Below are positions 25,401-37,078 of a stretch of DNA of 64,000 nucleotides, piece by piece. The DNA comes from Onchocerca lupi (lineage: Eukaryota; Nematoda; Chromadorea; Rhabditida; Onchocercidae), in the NCBI GenBank assembly GCA_028564675.1, contig JAOVVO010000279.1, positions 32,440 to 96,439 on the forward strand, written 5' to 3'. Both the position numbers and the translations under genes were made by a program. Position 1 is the first letter of the stretch. Each line of letters begins with the position of its first letter. A model generated the notes under the pieces. The model searched no databases. It worked only from the letters and a program-made list of their open reading frames with translations, and was not told the DNA's origin.

Positions 25401-27327
25401 ATCTATTTTCTGGACTTGACCTTTCTGCTTTTTAAGAATTTAAAGCAAAGCTTACTCTGTCACCATCTTTCTGCTCGTGCATTCGTTCAAGGAATTGCCC
25501 TAGAATTGTTTCTGTGGCATCTCGGACACCTGGCTGACTATCGTTCAGCATTTGGAATAAACCATCTAGAACTTCGGGAAGATATGTCGAAATAGATAGC
25601 TCCGGTGCTGTCAACAAAGCTGACAGCTGGAAAATTCAAATAATTTAGAAACAAAAAAAATGCAAATTATAATTTTAAATTCAGTGTTGCAGGAAAAAAC
25701 TACAATCATATTGGTAAAATATTAACGCAGATTCACCCAAGAAACAACAAATCTTCGATTCGAGCTGTTCTGGGAGTATATTCTGTCGCGGACCAACGAC
25801 ATCAAAGTTGAAATTTCGAATGAGTTCGTAGCAAGTACAATATCCTGCAAATTTAAACCAAATTTATCTCATAAAGTTGAATGGAATTTTATCTAACACG
25901 GTTAAGGAGCGAAATAAGATATCGTAGATGGTTTCATTTTACTAGTCAGTAATTTAACAGCTCGTAGTATTAATCAGTAGTATTATGATATCATCTTATA
26001 TATTTCAAAATGAAGTATCACACTTTTAGCAGGCGATCCAATAGTTCTGCTCCACTGCGCACATTTAAATCTGTATCGGCAGATAACTGAAAATACAATC
26101 AATTCTTAAGCTAAAGGAATCAAAGTAATTCTGGCGAATATGAGCATTAAAGAAAACTGAGCATAGAAAGAGTCCCATATAAAAGTTATGCATAAACTTA
26201 CCCGCCAGAGAGTATCAAAAAGTTCATCGAAATGAGACAAAGCGGATGAACGGCATATTTTCACAATATTATACAATGACTGCAAATAAACTTTTATTCA
26301 GTAGACGAATAGACCAATAAACTTCTCTGAAATCATATTGCACTTTTTAATTACTAACTGCAAAACAAACTTTTAAGTGAACAAAATGAACTGATACTCA
26401 GTCATGCATACCTTTTCAGCTAAAAAATAAAAATTTTTAATAACTTTGGACGTAGTGAAAATAAACTCAAGCTTCCAATTTCTATTACATGCAATGGGAA
26501 TCAAGTGGCAAATTAGTGTTTGAATTTACTTTGACTTAAAATTTTATGTACAGGAAAAAAGAATTTCTTTACAGAGGACTTTTACTTTTACGGACTTTTA
26601 CTTTTACATATTCACTATTAATTAAATAATATTCCATTTACCTCGCAAGCATAGTATCGTACTCGAGGATCGGGATCACTGAAACAAGTTAGAACTGGTT
26701 CGATCAATTGCGAAGTATAATCAGCAGTGTTCTGCAATATTCGAATAATAAATTCCATATGAATAATAATTCTTATTTAGCACAAAAGCTAACAATTGCT
26801 AAAAAAAAAAGTCCACCAAACTTGATCCATAAATTATGAATTAAGACTTCTTTCGGAGATGATGAGACTGAAACCAGACTTAACTTCAGTCTGATTTCAA
26901 TCTCATTTATATCTTACCCTTCCCAAAGCAATTGCTGCAGCTGCTAAGCCAATTAGACCACCCTTTCGTACGTGCGCGTTTTGTGCTATTGTCAAGCTTT
27001 TTAACACAGCAAGCAACTTTTCCAACTGCGACAAATGATTCGCTTGCAGTAAATCCCGCACTTGTCTGAACAAATGATTAAACAATTGGAAATTGTTACA
27101 AAAATAACTGGTAAAATAAGGTTTTAAAAAGAACAAGAAAATGTTTTTCACAAATCTTTGAATTGCTCAATCACTTATAACCACAAGAGGATACAAAGAT
27201 AAGCGCTAAGACAAAATGAATCAAACTTCTCTATATCAAGAGCAGCAGCTTTTCTCTTCTCATATAGTTTATCAGTGAGTGTTCTCACCAAAGTCGCAGT
27301 AAGTGGTGCATATTGAGCATCAACCAT
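22421..27327 (-). CDS. vacl-14: VAC14, scaffold of the PIKfyve/Fab1 lipid-kinase complex
   Basis: Exons: 27327-27227, 27065-26918, 26731-26642, 26279-26202, 26086-26024, 25844-25737, 25626-25456, 25376-25190, 24799-24633, 24115-23945, 23811-23708, 23619-23445, 23195-22997, 22865-22721, 22556-22421; 680 residues (human 782). VAC14 oligomerises to hold the PI3P 5-kinase PIKfyve and phosphatase FIG4, controlling PI(3,5)P2 on endolysosomes. The protein is built of HEAT-type helical repeats. Seen: APLTATLVRTLTDKLYEKRK, RKGGLIGLAAAAIALGR, LIEPVLTCFSDPD, RYYACE, YLPEVLDGLFQML, LTAVLPCLND, ILLTSTELFELR, NYEHASVLARHL, DRLVQLIESPI, LLMILPQTDAF and the basic helical tail. The poorly conserved central linker of mammals is short here. 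The acceptor used at 23195 (TTTCAAAG) is the least certain join. Intron 24116-24632 holds a duplicated exon end. Confidence 0.94.
24415..24500. repeat. Duplicated copy of the 3' end of VAC14 exon 24115-23945 and its donor site
   Basis: This intronic block resembles 23895-23976: both contain (AG)AAGCAAAATACCTGC then, 8 to 12 bases on, ATATCTTCATCGAGATTAA, preceded by AAAAAAAAGTCA(A/G)TCATA. On the minus strand it therefore carries a pseudo-exon end with a GTATTTT donor. Confidence 0.8.
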
Positions 27328-28035
27328 GTTCCTATAAATTTATGGAAACCATCGTTTAATTAATTTTCTACTGCGAGTAACTCCAGCAATTAGTTATATC
27401 ACTACTAAAACATATATAAACGTAACCAATCTATATATTCCTTTCCAATTCAGCAATATTGCACTGATTCATAGCATGTTGCTAACGAAAAATTCAACAT
27501 TCACATTCTGGCCAGTCCTCATCCGTATAACATCATTCTATATCAGAATGAATTTTTTCCATCTAATCGAATTCTTTTAATGTTCCTTTTGTATGATAGT
27601 ACATTACAGAACTATTTAACAGCATCGCTTTGTAAGTCATATTGACTGAGATAACCAAGTACTTCAGTAACAAACAACTATCAGCGTTAATTCTTAAAAC
27701 TTCATATCAAATTAAGATCAAAAACTAAGAAAACAATGATAAAAACCAGCATTCAAACAAAGAACAGAAAATAAACATGCTTGACAACGAAAAAACTGGA
27801 ATTTGATGGACGAGAGAAACCGAAATAGGTAAATCAAGTTCAAATAAGATTCATAAAATGTAGCAAAACATCAGTAACTGTTCTTTATGATAAAGAAAAA
27901 GAAGTGCAAACTTGGAATTAAAAAATCAGAAATATATGGTAATAATTTTTGCAAATTCAAAAAGTAATAATAGAACTATGCAACGAGGAAGATTATGAAT
28001 ACGAACAAGCATAAATTAAATACCAATGAAAAAAA
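27328..28035. other. Gap between VAC14 and the gna-like gene
   Basis: About 700 bases, A/T-rich, same-strand genes on both sides. Contains no recognisable exon. Close same-strand spacing would allow an operon, but nothing in the sequence proves one. Confidence 0.5.
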
Positions 28036-29643
28036 CTAATGAAGTAACTGCCAAACAATATTTTTCAAGATTATCAAAAATAACAAAATACGGAAATTTT
28101 CTGATACTCTAGAAAGAGCTAATTTCAACTTTGAAATAAAATCAGAAAATTTAAAACTTTTGTAAGTTACATAATTTCTCTTTGTCTGTTTTTTTAAAAC
28201 TTTGTGCAAGAGAAATATTTTGGTGTCTTTTCTAAAACCGCGTTCATCGTAGCAAGAAATCAAGTCAACATTACATTCCAATAATAATTTGAACACACCA
28301 ATATGTCGTGCTGATGAAGCGAGATACTGACAAAGAATTTTGGGGAAAAAAAGATCTAAAACTGCTTTATAGACAACGAAATCTCCTATTCGTCCAAAAC
28401 ATCCAGCTTCATGAGTAAATTTAAATTCAAGAAAAAGCGTTGCTGATGCTACGATGCGTTTTACACTGAAATTAATAAAACTTTAATTGACTTAAAAAAA
28501 TTTTTGAATGGAAATAATTGAAAATTCTGAAATTTCATTCTCTATTTTAAAAAGAGAAATGAAAAACGTACTCAATCTGTTCAATTACAATTTCATAATA
28601 TGAAAGTGGTGAAGTGCTGCGCACTGCATTAAACTTGTAAAAACTGCACCAACTCAGCCTAACGTAATTTCCATGAAGTGAACGACAGCAACATATGATA
28701 ACAATATGATAAATAAATTTTATGAATTTTTGGATAGTCACTAAGTCAAATCATTGTTACACAGTGAACTTCACATAAACTATTGTATGCTACTCAGTAC
28801 TGGATAGATGCAACTAAACTTAGTGATTATGAAAGATCTACTGCAATCTCTCAAAAAAAGATACAAACCTTCGTGAGTACATATCCAGCGTGATTTCAGC
28901 CGTCTCATCAAGCTGTGACAAAAGTTCCAAATAACCACGATATCCATCATTCCACCTTAATGCCCGAAGTTCATAACCTTCAAGTAAACTAAGTAATTCA
29001 TCTCGAAAACGAATAAAATCCAGAAAGCTTCCAGCAAAGATGGATGAATAGTCTGTAAAAGAAGAAGGTTACGAAAACCGAAATTGAATTTAATGGAATA
29101 GAACGAATACTTCTTACTCGAACTCAAACAATAGAAAAACCTGGTTGCACGGGATACTGATGTAATTTTTCTTCCATAGTTTTCAGATTTTTCAATTGTC
29201 CAATTGCTTCATTGCATCTATTCCTTCAATCGAATACAATGGCTAACTGCATGTCGCTAAATATTCTTAAACAGTGGCTAATCAAATTTCTTTTTCTTTA
29301 ATGACAATTTCATGGAAATCAAGTAGAAAAAACAAAACCAATGTGGAATTGAGAGTATTCGAAAAACTGGTATTCGCAATGTCCACACATAAATAATCTA
29401 AATTGATAAGATGAAAAAATATTGCCGTAAATGTTTGTTGGCAAACTAAACCTCTTGATCTCTTGATCCCACTGCAATGATTTCGAAGGATGCCGAATTA
29501 ATATATTGATTCTTGCCATTCATTTCAGGTGAAATTAATCTGGAGAAGTAGAAGCTGAAACGGAATATGAGTGAAATATCACCAAATCCTTCATGATCTG
29601 CAATATCGGAATAGTGCAGCTCTATGGACAAATGCTTGGACAT
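28036..29643 (-). CDS. Divergent glucosamine-6-phosphate N-acetyltransferase homologue (GNA1/GNA-2 type) with altered acetyl-CoA loop
   Basis: Proposed exons: 29643-29583, 29052-28865, 28633-28572, 28465-28036; 246 residues, longer than the usual 165-185. GNA1 makes GlcNAc-6-phosphate from acetyl-CoA and GlcN-6-phosphate, for UDP-GlcNAc (chitin, glycans). Resemblance to nematode GNA: YRGYLELLSQL, FNAVRSTSPLSYYEIVIE, KRIVASATLFLEFKFTHEAG, FKLLLEC, SCYDERGF. However, the segment between GRIGDFVV and FKLLLEC, where family members have R-x-x-x-L-G(K) binding the acetyl-CoA pyrophosphate, reads YKAVLDLFFPKILCQYL: no Arg/Gln-x-x-Gly-x-Gly/Ala motif, and the GRVEDVVV glutamate is Gly. The stretch is bounded by a gt...ag pair that could be a 48-51-base in-frame intron; the loop is absent either way. 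The C-terminal 45 residues have no counterpart. First exon and two donors are tentative. Could be a non-catalytic or decaying paralogue. Confidence 0.65.
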
Positions 29644-30868
29644 CTCGGATCACCTAGAAATAAAGATTGCAGTGATCCATGACATAGAATTTCAAAAAAT
29701 TGATTAGGAAAATGTATGTATAACCTTCACAACTAACAAAAAAGGGGACGAAAGTCCAAATAAATGTCATTTTAGGAGGGAATTCCAACGGAACAGTAAG
29801 GAAATTGATGTTGGCCACCGGCCGAGACAAAGACAACAATATACCTTTCCGGCCGCGATTTAATATTTGGGCGGCAAAAGCGATGATACACTGGTAGTGG
29901 TGGTCTATGTTCTGGTGCGAAAGCGTAACAAGTTAGTTTGTTGGGTCTTTTGACATTTGTTAGGGTCATATTTTTGAGCGGAAGGAGAGGGGATCACTGT
30001 TAACAATCATTTCTCGTTATCAAAACAATAGAAAAAGGAATGAAATTGCTCTATGTGGAACTCGTTTAAAACGACAACAACTTACATTTTCTTCGTGAAC
30101 TTAACCACCAATATTCTCTAACAAAAGAAATCGGTTGCAGTTTTTTTTGGTTGCAATTTTATTTGATTATCAATTGGTTATCACCAACTTTTGGTTTGGA
30201 TCTTGTTTAATAAGCTTTTCATTTACATTCTTAATTATCTCAAGATGGAATTATTTTATCTATTTTTTTTTGTAAGTAGAAGAAATTTGCATGCGATCTT
30301 TAATTTTAATGTTGCATCTGCTGTATTCATTATTAAATAGTCTGCAGATTTGGATAATTTGAATGTTAGCATTATGAATGGTGGAGAAAGTGATTAAATA
30401 GTTGCGCAAACTGTATTCTTTACAAGGTTGTTTTCAGTTTTCTTCGGTTTATCAATTTGGGAATTCTCAGAACTTAAATATTTTACCGATTTTTTTGTAA
30501 TAAAAAGGGAGCAAGAAATTTGCACGCGATCTTTAATCTTAATAGTATACCCGCCGTATATTTTGTTATATAGCCTACATGAATAATTTGGATGCTTGTA
30601 GCATTGTGAATGTTGAGGAAGTAATTGCAGTACAACCTTGTAGTGGATACAGCTTGCATAGTTGCTCAATCTGTATCCACTAAAAGGTTGTTCTCAGTTT
30701 GCTTCGATTTACCGACGTGGGAATTCTCAGAACTTAAGTATTTTACCGATTTTTTTATAATAAAAAAGGAGCAAGAAATTTACACGTGATCTTAAATCGT
30801 AATAGTATACCCACCGTATTTACTGTTAAATAGCCTGCAGATTTGGATAATTCGGAGCTTACATCATT
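29644..30868. other. Divergent promoter region between gna-like and CEP97-like genes
   Basis: A TTTCTAG acceptor at about 29653-29659 (minus strand) precedes the gna-like ATG by 10 bases. From about 30232 onward it consists of two degenerate copies of the CEP97-like first-exon region (see repeat entry). A somewhat GC-richer patch at 29835-29970 has short open frames that could not be assigned. Confidence 0.5.
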
Positions 30869-30965
30869 ATGGATGGTGGAGAAAGTGACTGCACAGTTAC
30901 GCAAGCTGCATCTACTGCAAGGTTGCTCTCAGTTTGTCTTGGTTTACCGACTGGAAATTGTCGAA
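30232..30965 (+). repeat. Three diverged tandem copies of the CEP97-like upstream and first-exon sequence
   Basis: Copies: about 30232-30470, 30471-30730, 30731-30965. Copies 2 and 3 both start AACTTAA(A/G)TATTTTACCGATTTTTTT and continue AAAAA(G)GGAGCAAGAAATTT, AATAGTATACCC(G/A)CCGTAT. Copies 1 and 3 share GTCTGCAGATTTGGATAATT/GCCTGCAGATTTGGATAATT and AT(G)(A/G)ATGGTGGAGAAAGTGA. Copy 3 is the live first exon. Copy 1 has ATG then an in-frame TAA after seven codons; copy 2 has GTG in place of ATG and an insertion. Confidence 0.85.
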
Positions 30966-33900
30966 CTTATGCTTTACGCTACAATTGTAGGTTGTCAACG
31001 GGAGATGCCGAAGACTGCAATAAATTATTCAGTCATACTTCTATTGATTTATCCAACAAGAAATTGGAAAAATTGCCAAATTCGCGCCAAAACTATACAA
31101 AAGTGGAAATGATTAACCTGTCGCATAATCAGTTCAAATTTATTAATAATTTGTCAAAATTTAGTGCATGTCGTGAAGTGAGTTTTCCCTTTTTCAGTTT
31201 TTTAAACAGAAAATATATTACATGTAGGATTTTTTGAATTTTCGTTCGTTTTACTGCATTATACATAGTTTGTGAGAAAAACAGATAATGAACTAGTCAA
31301 TGAATTATTTTGCAATGAAACTAAAAATCTATCACAATTTAGGAAGAAATGTCTTTGAGATAATTTCTTTCTTTGTTACAGTTAGATGTTAGTTTCAATG
31401 TACTGGAGCGATTTTCGAGCTTTTTGCCGCTTGCTAATGTTTTAAAGCATCTTGACATTTCGCACAATGTTCTAAATAATTGTGATAATTTGGCAGCACT
31501 TACACAACTGGTCTGGCTTAATGTAGCTCATAATCATATCCAGGTTTTTTTTTTTTTGACAATTCCGCAATTGTTTGGTTCATGTAGATTATCTGATATT
31601 AACGACAAAATCTTGTTTAGGTTCTTCCATTGCTTGATCGATTGATATATTTAACTTATTTGAACATCTCAAACAATCGACTTAATATTTTACCGAATTT
31701 GAGCAAATTGCCTGTCTTGAGAATTCTCAATTTAAATGGCAATAAAATTAGCACTCTAGACGAACTTCATCGAACGATGCCACAGTGTTTGCAAGATCTC
31801 GACATCGGTGCTAATGTAATCGTAGATTTACGAGAGGTGTAGTTATCATTATTCTTATTTATTGAAGTTTATCATTTTATATTGTAATGATAGTTTTAAT
31901 TTGTATTCAAAAAAACTAAATAGATATGTAACATTGATAATTTTCTTAATTTCAACGATGACTAATGTTTTAGGCTCAATACTTATTATGTTTAAAGAAC
32001 ATACGATCTGTAGTGTTTGCGGAAAATCCTTGTGTTCGTTTCGAAGGTCGTACTTTTTGCTATCGTCCATATCTTTATTGTTGTTGTCTCGAACGACTTC
32101 AAATTGTTGACGGAAAGGAACTTAGTGAAACTGAAATCATTAAAGGTACTTTGTCTATTACTATTTATTATCAGAAAATGTGAAAAGATATTTTGGGAGT
32201 TTCATGGTATCATTTGCAGATTCCATCCAAACCACTGGAATAAAATTTCTTATTTTTTTGGCATATACCATATTTTTATTAGATGCATGAATATTACGAA
32301 ATACAGCAGAAATCTCAGACAAGCCATCAGTTTTAAATCCTGAATGATTGTTTCAGGTGAAGAATTACATACCCATGCAAAAGTACGACGTATGGAAACA
32401 CATGCGCAGTTGTGTGCTTACCTTGAAAAAGAGTGTCCAGAAGATTGTCATCATTCATTTTCATCAGATGACAATCATTTGATGAAGGTAATTTTTAAAC
32501 AGATTACTTCCTAGAATTAGGACTGTTTTTTAGAGTTGTATAGAGTTCAAATAATTCATATTGTTAAAAAGCTTAACAGTTGTGAATTATTTAAATCTAC
32601 ATAACTCTAAAAAAGTCTTTCTTTTTTTTTGCAAAATTTCTGAAGATGATTAGATGTGTGGAGATTGTCGTCACATATTTAGTTGTTTGCAGATTTTGAA
32701 GAAAAGACGGGAATACGCATTAAGACGTATGGATGATACAACAAGTGAGGAATCAGCTGCAACAACTATTTCTCCATATAGGGAATGGCTTTCCAGATCA
32801 GCCTCTTCTATACCGAATCGTTTCGAATATAACAGTTACAGTACGAAACAGAAGGAAAATTGTGCGCTTCTGATTGAATTTGATAATTTATCATCGCTGT
32901 CAGCGAGGTAATCCTCCAGTTTTATGAATCTCTGTATGCAATTCTGCTTTCTATGAAGCGCACAATTTTTTTTCAGAAAGTTGCACACTAAAATTCTTTA
33001 GAAATGTTCTTTATTGATTATAGATAACTTAAACAGCATAATTTAATTCAAATATGGATATCTTTAGTATTTTCTCCTTTTAATGCTTTTAATAAACTTC
33101 AATATTATGTAGTACATATTTTAGGATCAGCACACCTCCAACTTCTGCAAATTCTAATATGTCTTCAGCGGTTACTTTATCAGCTCCATCAGTTTCATCC
33201 TCCATTCCAGTGAGATCATATATTCAGTTAGTCATGCATTTCAGTTTTTCACTAGGATTTATTTTATACGAGTTTATTCTTTTGTTTCTTGTTCGATTCG
33301 CATTAATGATTAATTATAGAAGAACGCCGCTTGGTAAATCGATTCAAGTTCGCAAAACCCCAACCATAACAAACAATATGCTGAAAAAAGGCAGTGTTAT
33401 TGATCACTCTGATCGGAGGTTTCTTTGAAATAATATCTTTTGGATATTTGCATTTTTGTCATGAATTTTTTGTTCTGCATAACGCACAGAATTAGTTAGA
33501 TATGTTACTGAGTGTCATTTTATTTCGTAGTTGTCGGACTTATTTTAGATCAGAATTAATTGACAGTACAATTTTCCTAGCATAATCATAACGGCTCGAA
33601 TTTTCACTTTCTACTCAATTAAAAAACGTGCAATGGATTTATAAGCAGTAAAAAAATATTACATGATTGGTTGTATTTTCAGTGGGAAACGTCAAAAATC
33701 GTTGATGAGAAACATTGTCAGAGATCCTCCTAATAGGCCAAAGGTTGTAATTTAGCATATTTATGCATCTTTTAATGTATAATCCCACATCTGAGCGAAT
33801 AAATGACTTTGAAACATCATGGGGCATAAGTTATATAACTTTTAGTTGTTACACAAGAAAAATAACCGAAAAATTGTCTGATTTCAAAAATCGGTAATTT

Positions 33901-35403
33901 TAATGCAGTCACGTCTTGGGAGTGTTTAGATTATCGCACTACTAATTAAGCTCTATTATTAAACAATTTAATTTTGATTTGAAAAATTTCTTGGGTCATG
34001 AAGTAAATGCATATGTCTACTTCAGACTGTATTAAGTCATTTCATTATTTCAGATTTCTGTTCTTTCTGAATCAGTTGCACAAAACCCGAAATATCGCTT
34101 TAATTCTGCAGAAAACTTCGGAGAAATTTCCTTTGTGAGTGCCCGCAAAGCTCGAAAATATAGCGAAAAGGAAAAGAAAGCCGCTTCATTTATTCAAGTG
34201 AACTTAGCTTGTTATTGGATTCTTATGCAAAAAATTGCTTACTGAATAAGAAACTTATGATAAACACGCAAGTTAGATTTTGCTATTTCAATTTGTCTGT
34301 AACTTCTGCAGAAATCTGAACTTTTTAAGTATTTCTCATTGTTTGAACATGCAGTACTTAAATTTTAGTCATGGTGGAGAAATATGAAAATTCGACGAAT
34401 ATACCGGGTATTTTTCCTCGAAAGGCGTATTCAACGTTTTGAAACACAACTCAGAGAAAATTCAAACATAATACTGAACTTTGAAAAGCAATTTTCTAAT
34501 CTAGAACGTAATATTGAAATAATCAAAACTGCGGTCGAACAGCAAGCTTTGAGGATTACAGAAATGCAACAATTTTTGACTGTAAGTTCCCAAAATTCCG
34601 ATTTAAACAATGGTGAAATTTTCAAATTAATAAAAATATTCACATATATATTATGTTTTGATTGTGACAATTTGTTTTCTTAGGAATTTGTTCAAAAATG
34701 TAATGAACGTCAGAAGTATATCTTGAATAAGTTATTGCCAATTCCTGATAAATTACAATATATCTGGACATCAGAAACTGAAGTACTGCTACAATGGCAA
34801 AATCGTCAGTGTCTGGAGAAGCCGACAGGTTTGTTTTATTCATTAGTTTGATTTGCTTTCAATTTCAAAATCAATGTGACAACATATTACTCTGTTAAAG
34901 AATCCAAACTATTTTAAATAATTCAAAAAAAAACAGGAAATTATTTTAAGGGTATTTGATTACTGTGGATGACCATCCATGCGGAATAGTTAGAGGTATT
35001 CAGAAAAAAGCTCTTGTTACAGATTTGGATTCAACAAAGGAATCTGTGTAAGTAATTTAATCAAATTTTCTAATCTATGCTGTGCTGTGTTTCCAAGTGA
35101 CTGTTATCAATTTCATATCATTTTCTTACATTTATAGTATTTTGTATTTAAATTGAATTCAATTTTCAGTGTAAGAATACAATGTGTCTTCAATGAGTTT
35201 AGTGGAGATATCTCCGAATGTTTAGTGATTCCTTCTCGCAAACAGGTTTGTCAATTTTTCAAAATAAGCATTTCGGTGTATATATTTATTGCATCTTCCA
35301 TATGCGAATATAATTTTGAGATCGATATGGTTTTTAGAAAACAGACTGTGTTAATGAAAATGAAATACAACCTGTTCCGAGCCAAAATGAAAGTTTGAAT
35401 TAA
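30869..35403 (+). CDS. CEP97-like leucine-rich-repeat, IQ-motif centriolar protein
   Basis: Exons: 30869-31177, 31382-31543, 31621-31836, 31974-32145, 32357-32487, 32693-32907, 33125-33226, 33320-33418, 33683-33743, 34054-34197, 34369-34581, 34684-34828, 34951-35047, 35170-35245, 35338-35403; 735 residues. CEP97 with CP110 caps centrioles and restrains cilium formation in animals. Seen: about seven LRRs (residues about 55-230; LDLSNKKLEKLP, LDISHNVLNNC, LNISNNRLNILP, LNLNGNKISTLDEL), an LRR cap with FCYRPYLYCCCLERLQIVDG matching the CEP97 segment around DYRPYIVSWCLNLRVLDG, the following KVRRMETHAQLCAYLEKECP, and an IQ motif split by an intron, AASFIQ then SWWRNMKIRR (about 532-547), followed by a coiled coil (about 555-605). 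Order of LRR, cap, IQ and coil equals CEP97. Splice phases agree throughout; the last three exons are least conserved. Paralogy to other LRR centrosomal proteins cannot be excluded. Confidence 0.83.
32521..32617. repeat. Long imperfect hairpin inside an intron of the CEP97-like gene
   Basis: Arm 32521-32560 pairs with 32582-32617: about 36 of 39 positions pair if G:U is allowed, with one bulged G and three mismatches. Core arms TTTTTTAGAGTT / AACTCTAAAAAA and AAATAATTCA / TGAATTATTT. The loop is about 22 bases. Size and shape resemble a microRNA precursor or a tiny MITE; no sequence match to a known miRNA is claimed. Confidence 0.75.
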
Positions 35404-36559
35404 CGGTATCGTTTAAACTTGATTTCAGAGCTCCATATCAAATCCATTTGTTAAATTGTTTTTTTTTTTTTCGTTTTTTTTTCGTTTTTAATTATAATGA
35501 TTGTCATTTTCCTATTGGTTATTTCAAATAATTTACTTTGAACTTTGCATATTCATTTCAGTTTTTCATCTTCATTTTTTCCGTTTAGATCCGTTTAGAT
35601 ATGCTGTATATTTTGTGAGATTTGCATCAGCATAATTCCTTATTTTCACTTATCTTTAAAAGTAATTATAGAATATTCCAACTATATTTATATTTCGTGA
35701 GAAATAAATTCAGGATTTTAGTATGGTCAGGAGACTTTATTTATTGTCTTATAACAGCTTTATCTAGAAAAAAAGCATTTTCTTCATGGTTCTTATTATC
35801 CATTAATTTTAATGCAAGTTTAGAGTCTGTGAAAATTTAACTGCCTCAATTTTTTGTGGCATATGCTGTTTATTGTTTCGATATCGCTTTGCGAATGCTG
35901 CCGTGCGTCCTATCCTGTTGAACAGTCTAATTTTCTAATGCATTATTATTACATCTGAACGGGGTTCTGTAATTCCAAAAACTTCCAGTTTTGCCTTTAC
36001 GGAATATTGTTGTTTCAATGTTCTGATAATTTCATAATAAAGACTTTTTTATGTCTGTACATTGATTTTTTTTCTTCTTGAATAAATTTCTAGCTATTAG
36101 ATGAAGCATCGGATCTGAAATGTCAGTGATTATCATAGAAAGTATACTCAAAACATTACAGAATGTCACAGAACGATTTGAAATGTCGCAAAATACCATA
36201 ATATATTAGATACAGGAAATTTTGGTTAAGACATGAGAGAAGTTGAATTCGACAGTGCTGCATACACTTATCAAATTTATTGAAGCGCGTCATGATATAT
36301 CGAGGGAGATAAAAGAATGAAAGAGGAATGTGTGCGTATTGTCGTTCATGGGTGAACGTACGCTGTTATCTCAAAAGGAGTATACTTATTACTGTCGTTT
36401 TCAATGCTCTCAATATGTCCTAAATGTAATATTGATGTAGTAACACGTAAACTTCCGTCAACACTGATCAGTTTTTCTGTTTTGTCTCTCTTTAAATAAA
36501 TCACAAATTTTCTTGATTGTCTGTTCCCATAAACATCCCTTGCAAAGAATCAGCTCTCT

Positions 36560-36790
36560 TCATTCGTCTTCATTACAATGTTCAAGCTGAAAGATATATT
36601 ACAGATAGCGTTCTTTTAAATGCTATACCTTTTGCTGTCTCAAACGTTGCATCTCCCTTGCTAACTTTGTCAAATTGGCGATAACTGCGTGAAGTACTTT
36701 TGTCGGGGATCGAATAATCAATGCATTATTATGAAGGAAAGTTGGGAAGGATACGGACTTAAACACTCGAAAGTAGGAATGAATGATATT
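36560..36790 (-). CDS. Possible minus-strand small gene, C-terminal exons only
   Basis: A 54-codon open stretch (36790-36629) ends at an AAG|GTATAG donor; 42 bases on, ATCTTTCAG opens a second exon (36586-36560) that stays in frame and closes with TGA. The joined C-terminus would read ...VIANLTKLAREMQRLRQQK then LEHCNEDE. It looks helical and protein-like. No start codon or upstream exon was fixed and I recognise no family. Could be chance in A/T-rich DNA. Confidence 0.25.
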
Positions 36791-36940
36791 TCATTGGAAA
36801 TCAGATTTCCTTAATTTGAGAGATTTTCAGCTCAGCGTGACTTGATCACGAAATTTTCGAAATCCTTCAAATGAATATAGCAACAACCGATCGTCTATTG
36901 CATAAACAAACAAAACTGACTAGTCACGAGTGCGAATCAG

Positions 36941-37078
36941 ATGATACTCAGACGATGTCCTGAATGTCTTAGCAATGTGCAACAGCAACTATCTGAGATG
37001 CCGGCATTTCACAGCGCTCAGATTGATGATGGCGTTCGAGAAGCAAACATGTGTGAAGTTATAATTGATTGGGTCTAA
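36941..37078 (+). CDS. Unassigned 45-codon ORF with a CPEC motif
   Basis: ATG follows directly on GCGAATCAG. The product starts MILRRCPECLSNVQQQ and ends CEVIIDWV; it has unusually balanced codon content for this region. No acceptor with a good pyrimidine tract precedes it, and no homologue is recognised. Reported only as a candidate. Confidence 0.2.
   Translation: MILRRCPECLSNVQQQLSEMPAFHSAQIDDGVREANMCEVIIDWV

Noticed and set aside
27328..28035. VAC14 plus gna-like gene as an operon
   Set aside because: Same strand and about 700 bases apart, but no direct sign (no polycistronic signal, unrelated functions).
29654..29969. Minus-strand frames MTLTNVKRPNKL... and RPVANINFL...
   Set aside because: I tried to join them to the gna-like exon; all phases give stops. 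No family recognised.
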